Assembly: GCA_038277395.1 (NCBI GenBank)
Contig: CM076189.1
Location: 208,236,011 to 208,300,010 of the forward strand
Length of the DNA stretch: 64,000 nucleotides
Reading direction: 5' to 3'
Source: Dryocosmus kuriphilus
Taxonomy: Eukaryota; Arthropoda; Insecta; Hymenoptera; Cynipidae
This document shows positions 46,592 to 59,556 of the stretch, piece after piece. Every line of letters begins with the position of its first letter. Position 1 is the first letter of the stretch. A program made the position numbers and the translations under genes. The notes beneath the pieces are model-generated. The model did not search any database and was not told where the DNA came from. It worked only from the letters and a program-made list of their open reading frames with translations.

Positions 46592-48715
46592 GGGTGGCAC
46601 AAAATGACCTTTTTTTTTTGAAGACGCACCCCCCTATTTTGTGAGGTTTCCGGAGAAAATAATTCCCTATCTTTTTCATTTATTTTTTTAAAATTTTTAG
46701 TGCTGCCTCAAGGGCCCCGAAAAATACATGGGATTTTACATGGGAAAATGATGATTTTTAGAAAATGAGGTACAAATTTCTGAGTTTACAGTTAGCTTAC
46801 AGGACATTATCAGAACTTTTTGGGGAGTCTTCAAGGAATAATTTCTGATAAACAACTTTAAATTTTCACCCCCCTCCCTTCCCCCTCCAGCAGAGCCCCA
46901 AAAATGCCCCGAAAAACAGAAATGGAGAATTTTGACCGAAATTGGCACAAAAGAGTTTTGTTTTTCCATTATCACACTATAAATTGTTTTTACTCGATAA
47001 GAAAAATATTTTTTATCATTTGGAAACTAATTTTTAATTGTTTAAACAATTTATATTTGTTTCAATAATCTTTTTTTTCGTGACAGCACATTACGAGGTT
47101 ATTTTTTGCGTTTAACCAGACACTAAGATATTTTGAAGGATACTTATTTATCTTTCAAGTGGTTTTGAATTGTTTAAACAATTTATTATTATTTATTTTC
47201 AACTTTCTCCAAAGAACAGGTACAGACCTCTAGTTTTTTTTTAATTTGCTCAGCCTTGACGTTTGAAATTAAATATACACGAAAATCAGATTTCATGATA
47301 CTATTTTTGCAACAAATTTGTTTTTATTTAAAAAATTTTATATTATTTATTTGTAACATTCTCAAAAAAAAAACCGGTGGAGAACTCTAGTTTTTTTTAA
47401 TTTGCTCAACCTTGTCGCTTAAAAATAAATATTTACAAAAATCTCATGTTATGCTATCATTATCGCAACAAATTTGTATTGGTTTAAACAATTTTATGTT
47501 ATTTATTTGTAACTTTTTCAAAAAAAAACCGATGGAGAACTCTAGTTTTTTTTAATTTGCTCAACCTTGTCGCTTAAAATTAAATATTTACAAAAATCTA
47601 ATGTTATGCTACCATTATTGCAACAAATTTGTATTTGTTTAAACAATTACAAAATGTTCTCAGAAAAAAAATCTGTTTTAAAAAATTAAAAATTACAGCA
47701 CTATTTACGGAAAATACAAAACATCAACCATTTTCTTTGGGAAAAAATTGTTACAACAAACAAAAATTGCTTAAACAAATACAAATTTGTTGCAATAATG
47801 GTAGCATAACATTAGATTTTCGTAAATATTTAATTTTAAGCGCCAAGGTTGAGCAAATTAAAAAAAAACTAGAGTTCTCCACCGGTTTTTTTGAGAAAGT
47901 TACAAATAAATAACATAAACTTGTTTAAACAAATACAAATTTGTTGCAATAATGATAGGATAACATTAGGTTTTTGTAAATATTTAATTTTAAGCGACAA
48001 GGTTGAGCAAATTAAAAAAAACTAGAGTTCTCCACCAGTTTTTTTTTTTTGAGAAAGTTACAAATAAATAATATAAAATTTTTTAAACAAAAACAAATTT
48101 GTTGCAAAAATAGTATCATGACATCTGATTTTCGTGTATATTTAATTTCAGACGACATGGTTGAGCAAATTTTTAAAAAAACTAGAGTTCTGTACCTGTT
48201 TTTTGGAGAAAGTTGAAAAAAATAAATAATAATAAATTGTTTAAACAATTTAAAACCACTTGAAACATAAATAAGTATCCTTGAAAATGGCATAGTGTCT
48301 GGTTAAACGCAAAAAATGACCTCGTAATGTGCTGTCACGAAAGAAAAGATTATTTAAACAAATATACATTGTTTAAAAAATTAAAAATTAGTTGACAAAT
48401 GATAAAAAATATTTGTCTTCTCAAGTAACAATAAGCTATAATGCGAAAAAGGAAAAACAAAACTCTTTTGTGCCAATTTCGGTCAAAAATTCTCCATTTC
48501 TGTTTTTCGGGGCATTTTTGGGGCTCTGCTGGAGGGGGTAGGGGGAGTGAAAATTTAAAGTTGTTTATCAGAAATTATTCCTTGAAGACTCCCCAAAAAG
48601 TTCTGATAATGTCCCGAAAGCTAACTATAAACCCAGAAATTTATACCTCATTTTTCTAAAAATCATCATGTTCCCATGTAAAATCCCATGTATTTTTCGG
48701 AGCCCTTGAGGCAGC

Positions 48716-48752
<37 letters not shown>

Positions 48753-48841
48753 AATTATTTTCTCCGAAAACCTCACAAAATAGGGGGGTGCGTCGGTCTC
48801 TATATTTAAAAAAAATTTTCCAATGCATTTTTGAGCCACCC
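46592..48841. mobile_element. Foldback element, 2.25 kb palindrome
   Basis: The arms pair from GGGTGGC (46592) and GCCACCC (48841) to a centre near 47690. Landmarks are CGCACCCCCCTATTTTGTGAG with its complement at 48770-48795, CCCCGAAAAACAGAAATGG with its complement near 48490, and TGACAGCACATTACGAGG with its complement near 48330. Each arm contains three copies of a roughly 155-bp module (CTCTAGTTTTTTTTAATTTGCTCA). The right arm has gained a 30-A run (48719-48749). No protein is encoded. Confidence 0.88.
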
Positions 48842-48877
48842 GAATGTAACACAGGCCGACAAATATTGACAAAAGTC

Positions 48878-49683
48878 CAGAACCAGAAACCAGACATAGT
48901 GTACCCGGAGGATTTTGGTGCGCTGAATCTGAATCCGAGCTCAGAATAACTTCATCACGTCAGGTTTTCGAGATATCCTAACCTAAAAGTGCGAAAAACA
49001 CTGTTTCTCACTAACTTTGAGGTTACTTCACGTCTCGAATAAAATTTTTTTTCCCAAAAAGCGGTGGCACTGTCTTAAAGAAGAACTCTTACCGTTCAAA
49101 ACCCATTTTTCAAATCTGGAAAATCTTTTTTTTTTTCGTTGAGATATCGATGATTGAAGTTTAGCATTTTGGCGATTTCGTGAGTTAATTCCTTTCTTAA
49201 AGCTTTCTCAGGGCGTCGGCCTGAATCTAAGTCAACTATACACCTTACATAAGTGGTCCAACGCTTCGTTAAATTCGAATTTACCATCAGTTTTACAAAA
49301 TTCATTTGTTTAAACAAGTTTATTAAACATTTTTTTCATTAAACAATTTCATTAACAAGTAATCTGCAAGCCCATAACCTTTTCACGAAATCGCCAAAAT
49401 GCTAAACTTCAATCATCGATATCTCAACGAAAAAAAAGATTTTCCAGATTTGAAAAATGGATTTTGAAGGGTACAAGTTCTTCTTTAAGACTGTGCCACC
49501 GGTTTTTGGAAAAAAAAATTAATTCGAGACGTGAAGTAACCTCAAAGTTAATAAAAAACAGTGTTTTTCGCACTTTAGGTTAGGATATCTCGAAAACCTG
49601 ACGTGATGGAGTAATTCTGAGCTCGAATTCGGATTCAGCGCACCAAAATCCTTCGGGTACACTATGACTGGTTTCCGGTTCTG
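48878..49683. mobile_element. Foldback element, 0.8 kb palindrome
   Basis: The arms pair around about 49285: CAGAACCAGAAACC opposite GGTTTCCGGTTCTG, GATATCCTAACCTAAA opposite its complement, and CGAAATCGCCAAAATGC opposite its complement. It begins 36 bp after the preceding palindrome. The 73-codon open frame across it is an accident of the arms. Confidence 0.85.
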
Positions 49684-52251
49684 AAATTTATATAATCAAA
49701 CTGAAAGAAAAACAGTTTAAACGAGAAGCGAATTGATTTCAATAACAATCAATTGTTAATTCGCAGAAGAAGTCAATGAAGAGTACGTGTCGGCGTTTGT
49801 TCAGACGGACATGAAATCAATGTGAATATGGAGGTTTATATTGAGCCAAATAAAAACTCTACGTGCATTCACTATGTCAACACAAATTTAATTTTTATTA
49901 CGTAACCAATCAGACCATCAGAGGATATTGATTGTGAGTTATTTTCGGATCAGTTAAGAAGGACAATATAAAATTAAATTCGAAGAAACCTAAATGTAAG
50001 TCTTCTCTCACTATTTTTCTTGAAAATCCTAATAGACATCACGTTCAAGATCTTCTTCCACATATTTTGCACTTAACTTTCTTAAATTGTAACGGTACTT
50101 TTTGCTGTCGTAAAATGTGATAACATGTTGGACACGCTCGGAGCGGAGATCATCTCATGATGGTGGGTATGTCAACTTTTATATATATATGAGTCATAAA
50201 CTTCTTCTAGCACTAAAGAGCATACTTCAGGGAAATTGAAAAAAATTTCGAGGCTAAAAATATTGTTGGATGATGAGTATAAAAATCTAAAAAGGTGATG
50301 CAAAAACATATGGATAAAATTCAATATTGTGAATGGAGCAATATATTATATTATTGAAGTATTTTTGAATAAGTGAGTTATCAAGAAGGATATGAACACT
50401 TCACGATTCTACAACTTGTTTTATTGGCAAGCAATCTAGAAAATCAGATACTGTGAATATACAACCGTATGGGGAGTACCTAGTTCAAGGATATGTTTCC
50501 CTCAAGTGATTTTACAATATGAAGAATCTTTACTCAAATATAAAAAATAATTTTCATAAACAGAAAGTAGAGAAATAAAACTAATGTTTCGTTTCAGAAA
50601 ATTAAAGAATTCGCTTTAGTATCGACAAGACAAAAATTCAACTACTGTTTTGTGTTATGAAAGTTAAAATTGCAAGGAAACGAGGACATGAAGGAAGAAC
50701 ACTTCTATAGTAAAAGTAGAAATATCACCCACAAATCTTCTATCTCTTTGCGAAAGATGACAGTTTAAAACGTCAAATTTACCACAGAGTATTCTAATTC
50801 CCCAGTACATAGTGCTCCTTTGCTCTCGCCTACATAAGTTATAGGTGATACTTTTATTACAGTTGGTTAGTCTATAAAGTTTGATTTATGAATCAGGATG
50901 ATAATCATTTATTACAATGTTCTTCACCCCGGATGTGAAAGAGTGCTTTTAGTTTATCGACAAATTCAAACATACACAGTTATTGACAATTAAAAAATAT
51001 TTTTTATATGAAGAAAAACAGACTTTTTGAAGATATATCAAATAAACAAAGTTTAATACAACGATCAATGTTATAGGCTAATAAAGGTAGAGACGAACAA
51101 AACGTTTAAAAAAGTTATGAAAACAGAACCACCCTGGTGAACATTCATGACAGTGACACGTAACATGTAAATGAATTGTATTGTGAAAATGGAAATAAGG
51201 GATTTTTCAGGGTGAGGTGCGAACGTTCGAGGTTTTCACAAAATTGCGGAAAGGATTATTTCCCGTATGCATTTTTCTTGATAGAGTTTGCAGAAATGAC
51301 TGCTTGTTATTGAAAACTCATATGTAAAAAAGTATTCTGATGTAACTTTTGAACCAAAAGATTTTTTCCTTTCCAAATAGAGATGGTGTAACATACCATG
51401 AAAAAACACATCCTTTTTTAATATTAGTGTTTTTTCCTCCCCTTAAAGAAATAAAAGATATAATAAAAACATCTCTCAGATTGAGAAAGTTAGATATTAT
51501 CTCAAGCAAATAACTTTTTTGAGTGTATGTTTGTAAATAAGAATTTATGTTGTAATATCTCAATCCCTATACTACAAAATGAAATGTTATTAAAAAAGCA
51601 ATTTGGGTGACACAGGGAAGGACTGTTTTGAAGTTGGAGCATGGAAATCGGAAGCAATTTATCTTTATCTGGTGATAGTCATGAACTACACAAATGTAGG
51701 GGTATAGGTATAAATGTCAGTAGTCAGAGTTGGCATCTCTAGTCTGCTTCAGGCAGAACCAAAAGGAATTGGGTTCTTGACTAGGTGGTTTGTTGTCGAG
51801 AATTAGATTAGCTACAGTTAGAGAAACAGTAAGAGCAATTTCCGCGATAGTATCATCGAGGCTATAAGGTACGGGACACTGATATGCACACGCCCGACAA
51901 GGCGATGTTAATTACGTGCAATTGTCTGTGAGATCAGTGCCTCCAGCTTATAACGAGAGCAGTCACGGTAACAATGATTATTATCATACGCATGCTAACG
52001 CACTCCGGTAATTATGTCATGAATCCTGACCAACTTAGCACACTGTAAGCTGCGAAAACTGTATTTATACTTGCAAAGTACTCTCCAAATGCATTTATAT
52101 TTATTTCAGTGGTTTTGCATACTTTTATAGTCTTAAAAAATAGAGTATTCTGCAAAATTAAAGAGTGCTAAAGTACAAGGTTCTGTTTCTCAATATGCGG
52201 ATTGAAAGGTTCTGTCAGAAAGAACACATATGATTTAATGTAATACAGATC
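49684..52251. other. Unique AT-rich sequence, no gene seen
   Basis: No repeats longer than simple runs and no coding signal. 51690-52030 is locally GC-richer and could be regulatory. This stretch is intronic to Dys if the upstream Dys exons lie beyond the window. Confidence 0.35.
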
Positions 52252-53168
52252 TGCAAAAAATGGGTTGCGATTGTTGTTGGCCAACTGAGGGTCATTTCCG
52301 ATGTAATTTTCTGCGTATAATCCGAATCCGAGGTCAGAATTTTCCCAGCACGTCAGGTTTTTGAGATATCCTAACCTAAATGTGCGAAAAATGCGGGTTT
52401 TTGATATATTTGAGCTTATGTTACATCGCGAAATTTTTTTTTTTCTAAAATCGGGCCATGCCATCTAAAAGTACAACTCTCAAACTTTAAAAAGCTTTTT
52501 TAAAATTTAAGATACCATTTCTCTTCGCAGAGATATCCTTAAACGAAGTTTAGTACTTTGATGATTACATTACCGCAGTACCAAAATTGAAAACACTTCT
52601 TGAGATTGCGGAAATGATATATTTCTATGTTTTTCGGGTCGCTAAATCCAAATCTGAGCACAAAACTATCCCATTACCTAAAATTACTTAGATTCCTTAA
52701 CCTAAAAGAGCAAAAAAGCACTTATAGCACCCTAACCTAAAAAGCACCCTAACCTAAAAAGTTCAACCAAAAATCGTAGATTTTGCATTTTTAAATTATG
52801 GAATCTACATAAAATCAAGAAGTGTTTTCAATTTTGGTACTACGGTAATGTATTCATCAAAGTACTAAACTTCATTTAAGGATATCTCTGCAAAGAGAAA
52901 TGATATCTTAAATTTTAAAAAAGCTTTTTAAAGCTTGAGAGTTGTACTTTTAGATGGCATGGCCCGATTTTAGAAAAAAAAAAATTTTCGCGATGTAACA
53001 TAAGTTCAAAATATACCAAACACCCGCATTTTTCGCACTTTTAGGTTAGGATATCTCAAAAACCTGACGTGCTGGGAAAATTCTGACCTCGTATTCGGAT
53101 TCTCCACAGAAAATTACATCGGAAATGACCCTCAGTTAGCCAACAACAATCGCAACCCATTTTTTGCA
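52252..53168. mobile_element. Foldback element, 0.9 kb palindrome
   Basis: The ends TGCAAAAAATGGGTTGCGAT and its complement are exact. The arms pair to a centre near 52715. It shares the GATATCCTAACCTAAA-TGTGCGAAAAA core with the 48878-49683 element in the same relative place, so the two belong to one family. Short CCTAACCTAAA words cluster near the centre. Confidence 0.87.
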
Positions 53169-56100
53169 ACACTTTTAGTTGTTTTTAAATGCTTTTGTTT
53201 TAATAATTTTGTTGGGCATATAATTGTTTTTTATTATAATTTGACAAAAGTGTAATTTTCAACAAAAAAATAAAAAGATACTGCTGTAAATCAAGCTTAT
53301 CACTCAAATCTCAGACAAAATGTCCTTCATTTCGTTTTTTTTTTTTTTTTTTTTTCCAGTTTATAACCAACATTTTCCCAGGTTCTTCAAATGTTAAGAT
53401 TAAAATCATTCAAAATAAAAAATTTTATATTTGAAATATTCAAAACTGAATTGAAAGATAAAGCATTGAAAGTAGAAATATAATTATATATATATAATAT
53501 ATATAAGCGCTAACAATTTTGAAATTTAAGCTTGAATTATTTTAAATACAATCACTTTCAAATTGGAAGCATTCTGAGTGAAGAAATTGATTTTCAAGGC
53601 TTCTGAAATTGGACAATATTTCAAAACAAATTATTAAAAATGGCATGTTTTTAAATTTAAAAGGTTAACTAATGTACAATAATTATAAATTGAAAGTTTT
53701 AACAATCAAACAATTTTAAATTGAAAATGTTAAAAATGCAATAATATCATATATAGAAACTTTTAAATAAAGTAACGTTAAAAATTGAACAATTTCGAAT
53801 TTTCTGTACGAGAATACTTCCAAACTGTAAATGTACAATTATTTTATTCCAAAATGAGAGCCTCAATAGTTAAGCGAATCTTAAAATTATAAGCATTCCT
53901 AAAACGAATAGTTTAAAATTCAAATATTAGAAACTGCAGGAGAATTTAATTTTGAAATCTTTCAAAATTGTAAAATTTCATATTTAAAGCCTTGATAGAA
54001 ACATAATAAAAAAACAGATTTAAATAATTTTAGTACTAAGCATCTAAAACTGAAAATTCATTAATTTGATAATTTAAAAACTAAGAATTGCGTAACGATT
54101 TGATCCACTTTTGGATATAAATTTTACACCTTGGGATTTTACACCATGGACTTTAAAAAGTCTGCAATATTTAAAAATACAAAAAAAAACACTTAAAATT
54201 ACGTACATGTTTTAAAAAACTTTTTGACTTAAGCAATGAGAATTTAAAAATTAGTGTTTCAAATTCATGCTTCAAAAATAGACATTAAAATTTGTAAGTT
54301 TCAAACTTCATGTCATCCAGATTGAAGAAATTTTATTTTCAAGAGCGTAAAATTGTGCAATTTCAAATTTAAATCATAGCAATGCTATTTTTTCTTCTTT
54401 AAAATATTTTTCTATGATTTAAGAAGTTGTTTACGAATGATAAAAAGTGTTGCTTTAGATACATTAAATATTTGAAGCATTTACTTCTTTCTAAGCTTCA
54501 GGTTCAACTTGAGTCGCGAATCGGACGCGACGATTGCAAGTATGTGTAAACATCACTTGAGAGCAAAGAGAAAAAAAAATCGTCTTTGACTCCCTCAGCC
54601 GCAAGTAGATCACGGTACTTCCGTCGAATTCACTCTTCATATTTACATTTGCAAGAAAAATTATTTCATCCCTCAAAAAATTTTACTTTCTTCGCCTTAG
54701 TCGTAATTTTGATGCTTGTTTTTAGGCTTTCGATGAAATAGTAAATGCAGTGAAAAGTTAATATCAAAAAGACATTGAAGTCTTATTAATGACAGCACTT
54801 TTTTCCTTCCACTAGGTTTCCAATTTCAGTTTCTGTCTGCCCACGACTACTCCAATCGCCAATAGCAATCTTTTCCACATCCTCTGCACTCGCTGTAAAA
54901 GTGGCAGTGATTTATCGCTCGGTTTGTTTACTCGGATCATTTCAGTTCGTAAAATGAATACGACAGAGATTGCTCTAAAAATCAATTACACCAAAATATT
55001 ACGTTAAGTTGGTTTTTCTAAATTTCAGTTTCTCTTTATAAATGGATTCTCAATTTTTACTGACTTTTACTCATCTTTTATGAAGATCTCCCAGTCTAGA
55101 GAATGAGATATATCTGCAAAAGTATGAATTACGCTAGATTTAAAAAAGGTTTGTGGTTATTTCATGAATTAAAATCTAAAGAAGGGTGGAAAATTTATGA
55201 TAATATTAACCCATAAAATAAATAGCCTTATGAGCATCATCGCAGACCACGAGAATTTTAATTCCAGTAGAACAAGTTTTCATACGATCAGACAAAGCAA
55301 GCCAAAGTGATTGCGGTTCGTGGTTTATGGATCGTATACCCTATTGTTTTTTTCATATGTCTGTCTACATAAAAGTTTGTTCTACTCTCTGATTATTTGT
55401 CACAAAAATCCAGTCATTTCGTTTAGAAATACAATTTACTTATTTGGAGATATGCTATAACTTCTACAAGCGTAAATAACTTTGAAATTACTTTGCACTC
55501 ATATTAGTATTATCAAGGCAGTTTTTCAAGTGCTTTTTAATACTATAATTTTTAAAGTACAAACTTTAAAAATTTGTTTGTGTATCTTGTATAGGATATC
55601 AATTCTGAAAATATATCATAAATCACAAAGACAGTTGACAACTCAATTAAAAGTTGTAATTGTAAATATAGAAGTCAACCGTTTTCACAACTGAAATTGA
55701 GAGATCATGAGTAACGATCCGTGTGCAAACAGAGTTTCTGAAAGGAGGCTATTGACTTCTGTTCCCAATAAATTGAAGTTAAGCGACAATTCTGAAGAGA
55801 ATAAAGTCTCAGGTTAATGAAGTCACAGCGCCCACATGATCGGTGTACATGGGATAGAAATGCATAATGCATGGGGATGGGGAACGGTGGTAAAATTGTC
55901 GAGACGACTATCCGCGATTTCCTATTCATGATTGATAGCTGCCAGAATGTTGGTGGTTTCGAGTGAATGTAGGTGCAACGACAAGGCAGAATGTAGAATG
56001 CAATCTCGCGTTGAACCGTCCAATGACGATCGTCAATTGAAAGGCCGAATGTTGTACTACATCGACGAATGCGTCCGGAACATAACGTGCCTGCGAATTC

Positions 56101-56794
56101 CTGTTCGTACAACTAAAGCAAACTATAGTACCAAATCGACCATCCTAGAATTCGACGGAATGCTTGTAAAAGAGCTGAAATGAATAGTAACTGCGTCTGT
56201 TGTTACTGTCGCTAATCAGAGCTTCAGCAGCATGCTTTTACAACCAACGATTAAACTCTATTACAATCACTGCATCCTCAAGTCAGGAAATGCACTTCCT
56301 TCTTCAGCTGCGGTTTAAGCTTTAAACGGATAAGGAAACTGTCTGCAAGATGCAGAATACGTTGTGCAATATCGTAACTCTTGTGGGTCTTAAAAGTATT
56401 ATTATCGTTCTATTTTATTTAGATTTATTACATTTTTTTAGATATACAATTTTTTTATTGAAGTGAATTGCTTCTCTTCTTGAAATGCTTAGGAGATTGT
56501 GAAGCGATTAAAAAAAAATGAATACATCAGAGCGATTAAGATTTATATTCCATGCTGCATGTCCATCAAAATATTTCTAATATTGATCGCATCTCCGTCG
56601 AAAAAAGATGTGCATGTATGGATAACTAGGAAGCGAAAGTACATAAAGACTGAAATTTCTATATCTAAAAAGTATATACAAATGTCTCATAATTTTTTTT
56701 CTTCTAAATAACCTGATATAGTTCAGAACGACTTTTCTTTCTAAAAATGATTATTGTTCGTAAAATACAACATTCCAAGAATTTTTGAATTATT
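53169..56794. other. AT-rich, low-complexity and unique sequence
   Basis: 53340-53360 is a T run. 53480-53510 is a TA run. 53380-54480 is diffuse low-complexity AAATTTAAA-type DNA. 55690-56330 is GC-richer and unique, with uninformative open frames on both strands. No gene is supported. Confidence 0.4.
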
Positions 56795-57845
56795 ACATTC
56801 TCATCTCAATGAGAAGGTATTAATTTTATGTGAAAACTGATTTTCACTGAAATCATGAAATCTCGACGTTTCATGACACCCTGAATTCGAAAAAACATGT
56901 TTTACGTTGGTGTCTGTCTGTCGTTGTGTCGTCGTAGTCTGTTTCCACGATCACTTTCGAAGGACTAATCGGATTGGATTGTGCTTTGGCACACTTCTTT
57001 AGGGCGTAAAAAGTAAGGACGAGTTTGTTAACCAGCAGTTTTTGACCAGTGGTTATGGTTTTATTCATCAAAAACTGTTTTCACAAAATCAAAAAATCCA
57101 TTTCCCGACAAAATATTCAAGATACAAAAAATTGGTAAAGAATAAAGTTGTTCAATTCAAAAATATCTACCAATTTTGTTTTAACCATTTTTTCATAAAA
57201 TGCATGGTTTTTGTTTTAATCGATAAAACGTTATTAAAAATAAAAAATTCCAAATTTCCCGCCAAACTATGCAAGATACGCAAAAATAATAATAAACAAA
57301 GTTGTTCACCTCAAAATGATCTACAAATTTGCTCTCTGTCATTGTTTTGAGCAGACGCGTAGTTTTTGAGTTATTCGTGAAATATGTTATGAAATATAAA
57401 GAAAACCACTTTTCAGCAAAACTATGCAAGATATGAAAAAATATTAACAAGCAAAATTGTTCACCTTGGAAAGAGCTACAAAATTTATTTATACGACTCA
57501 TCATTTTACTTTTAAGAATCGAAATCCTGCATTGTGAAAATTTGGAAAATCACAAAAAAAAATGTATCAATTTACAATGTGTTTAAAAAAAATTTAATTG
57601 TCGAGGGCGAAGCGCGAGTGTCATGATGAGAATGTATTCCTTAAGGTCGATAGAGCCTTAAGTAAAATAATTTCTTTTGTAATTTTTAATAAAAAATTCA
57701 AATATAATAATCTCATTAAAAATAGGTGTTTTGAAATTTTAAGACCCACGTAACGAATACCGAGCACGATCTGCAAGGATCAAAAACATCCGAGCGCGAA
57801 GCGCGAAGACCACCAGACCACGCGCCCTAAGCGCGCAGATTTTTT
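56795..57845 (+). repeat. Dispersed repeat R1, copy D
   Basis: The copy is single and in the same orientation as copies A and C. It starts ACATTCTCATCTCAATGAGAAGG, runs through the GTGTCTGTCTGTCG block and the 155-bp modules, and ends with GAGCGCGAAGCGCG and a GATGAGAATGT word at 57625-57635. It is complete enough to serve as the family reference here. Confidence 0.8.
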
Positions 57846-59556
57846 TTAATTCTAAAGAATTATTTAGTTTTTTTTTCTCCACAAAATCATGAAAAGTTAT
57901 TATTTACTGAATTTAATGTCAAACTTAATGAACGTTAAGAGTAATATTTTTTTGTTTGAGGCTTTTTAAAATTTTTTAACAATCAGTAATTTTTCACCTT
58001 ATTACCCTTCTTCTTTACAAAAATTACCTACCTCATTAAATCTACAAGCAAGAAGTAACTATTAATAATTCATTGAGAAAATTTTTCAAATAAATAATAA
58101 TTGTTTAAAAAATTGAGGTATAATTTTTGAAAGAAGAAAATACTTAATAAGCAGCATAGTGTAAGAGGTTCGAAAAAACTAGAATTTTCTCCACCTTTCC
58201 CATGAGAAGCCAGAAATCTGAATTTTAGCTTAATTGCAAATTAACAGATTTAGAACTTTTCACATTCTAAGATCAACTCGATAAAAAAACTTGGTCTCTA
58301 CAATTGCAGAAGTCAACGACTATTGATTGTTTAAACAATAAATATAACGTCTGACATTCATTAAGTGTGTTATGATTTTCAGAAAATACTAACGCTTCAT
58401 GATTTTGTGGGAGAAAAAGCTAATTTAAACAAATGGGAATCATTTAAGCAATTTCAAAATATTTTTAACAAAAAATTTACTCCTCACATTCATTAAAAGT
58501 GTAACTGATTCCAGAAAATACCTCAGAAAATACTAACTTTTCATAATTTGACAGGAAAAAATTTAAACAAATGGAAATTGGTTAAACAACTGCAAAATAT
58601 CTTGAACAAAAAAAATATTACTCCCAACATTCATTAAGTGCGTAATTTATCCCGAAAAATACTAACTTTTCATGATTTACAGGAGGGGGAGAATTGTTTG
58701 AACGAATATAATAATTGATTGAACAATTAAAAAGCAATAAAAAATACTTGAAAAGTTGTATTTTACCGAATAGTAATAATTTATAGCAAAACAAATTCTT
58801 AAAAAGTCACCTTTGGCATGAAGTTTACATAGCACTACTATTATATATTTTTTGGGTCATTTTACAGGCACAATACAAAGGGGTTGGCGGGTCGAAATTA
58901 AAAGTTATTGGATCTAAATTATTCCTTGAACATTTCTTAATAAGTAACCGAAACACAATTTACAAAAAGTTGACAACAAGTACTTGTTTTTCCCATTTTT
59001 TCTAACACTGCGTTTTCCCCATTAATCCCCTCACCCATATGTTAATTTCACAGGCTCTTGGGCACGGTTGAATAGTAACCAATTTGGCTAAAACTTGGAA
59101 AGCATTTTTTCGCAAACTAATAACTTTTCCTCATTTTTGTATTATTTTTAAGTTTATTGACAAACAATTATTATCTCCATTCAATCAATATATCTTAATT
59201 AAAAGATTCACTACGTAACTTATGAAAAAGCATTGCGACACTTACTTAAAAGAAAATTGCAAACCCAGTTAAAATTCCTTTTTCTAACCGCACTATTAAT
59301 TCCTTTCACTACTTCTGTTGAAAAAATCGTATTAATATTGGATATTAATTATGTAATGAATTTTTGCATTTTGAAAAAGCGCGCCATGCGGTATCAGCGT
59401 CACCGTCAAGTAAACAGAAGTCAGCTCTTTAAAAGTGGAGTCGCAATGGTTTACGTTATTTCGATTTGTTGGCGACGAATATGTGCCATAAGGTTGCTGT
59501 ACTTTCGAACACAGAACAGAAGGATGACCAGCAGAATTTATCACACTAAAAGGCTA
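57846..59556. other. AT-rich sequence with a ~135-bp diverged tandem
   Basis: ACATTCATTAA recurs at about 58354, 58486 and 58627 within repeated blocks (AAATACTAAC-TTTTCATGATTT, TTTAAACAAATGG). No gene is supported. A frame at 59233-59676 runs into the next palindrome and shows no known domain. Confidence 0.5.

Noticed and set aside
55705..56112. 135-codon minus-strand frame
   Set aside because: No motif, no splice support and an overlapping frame of similar length on the other strand; left as unique noncoding sequence.
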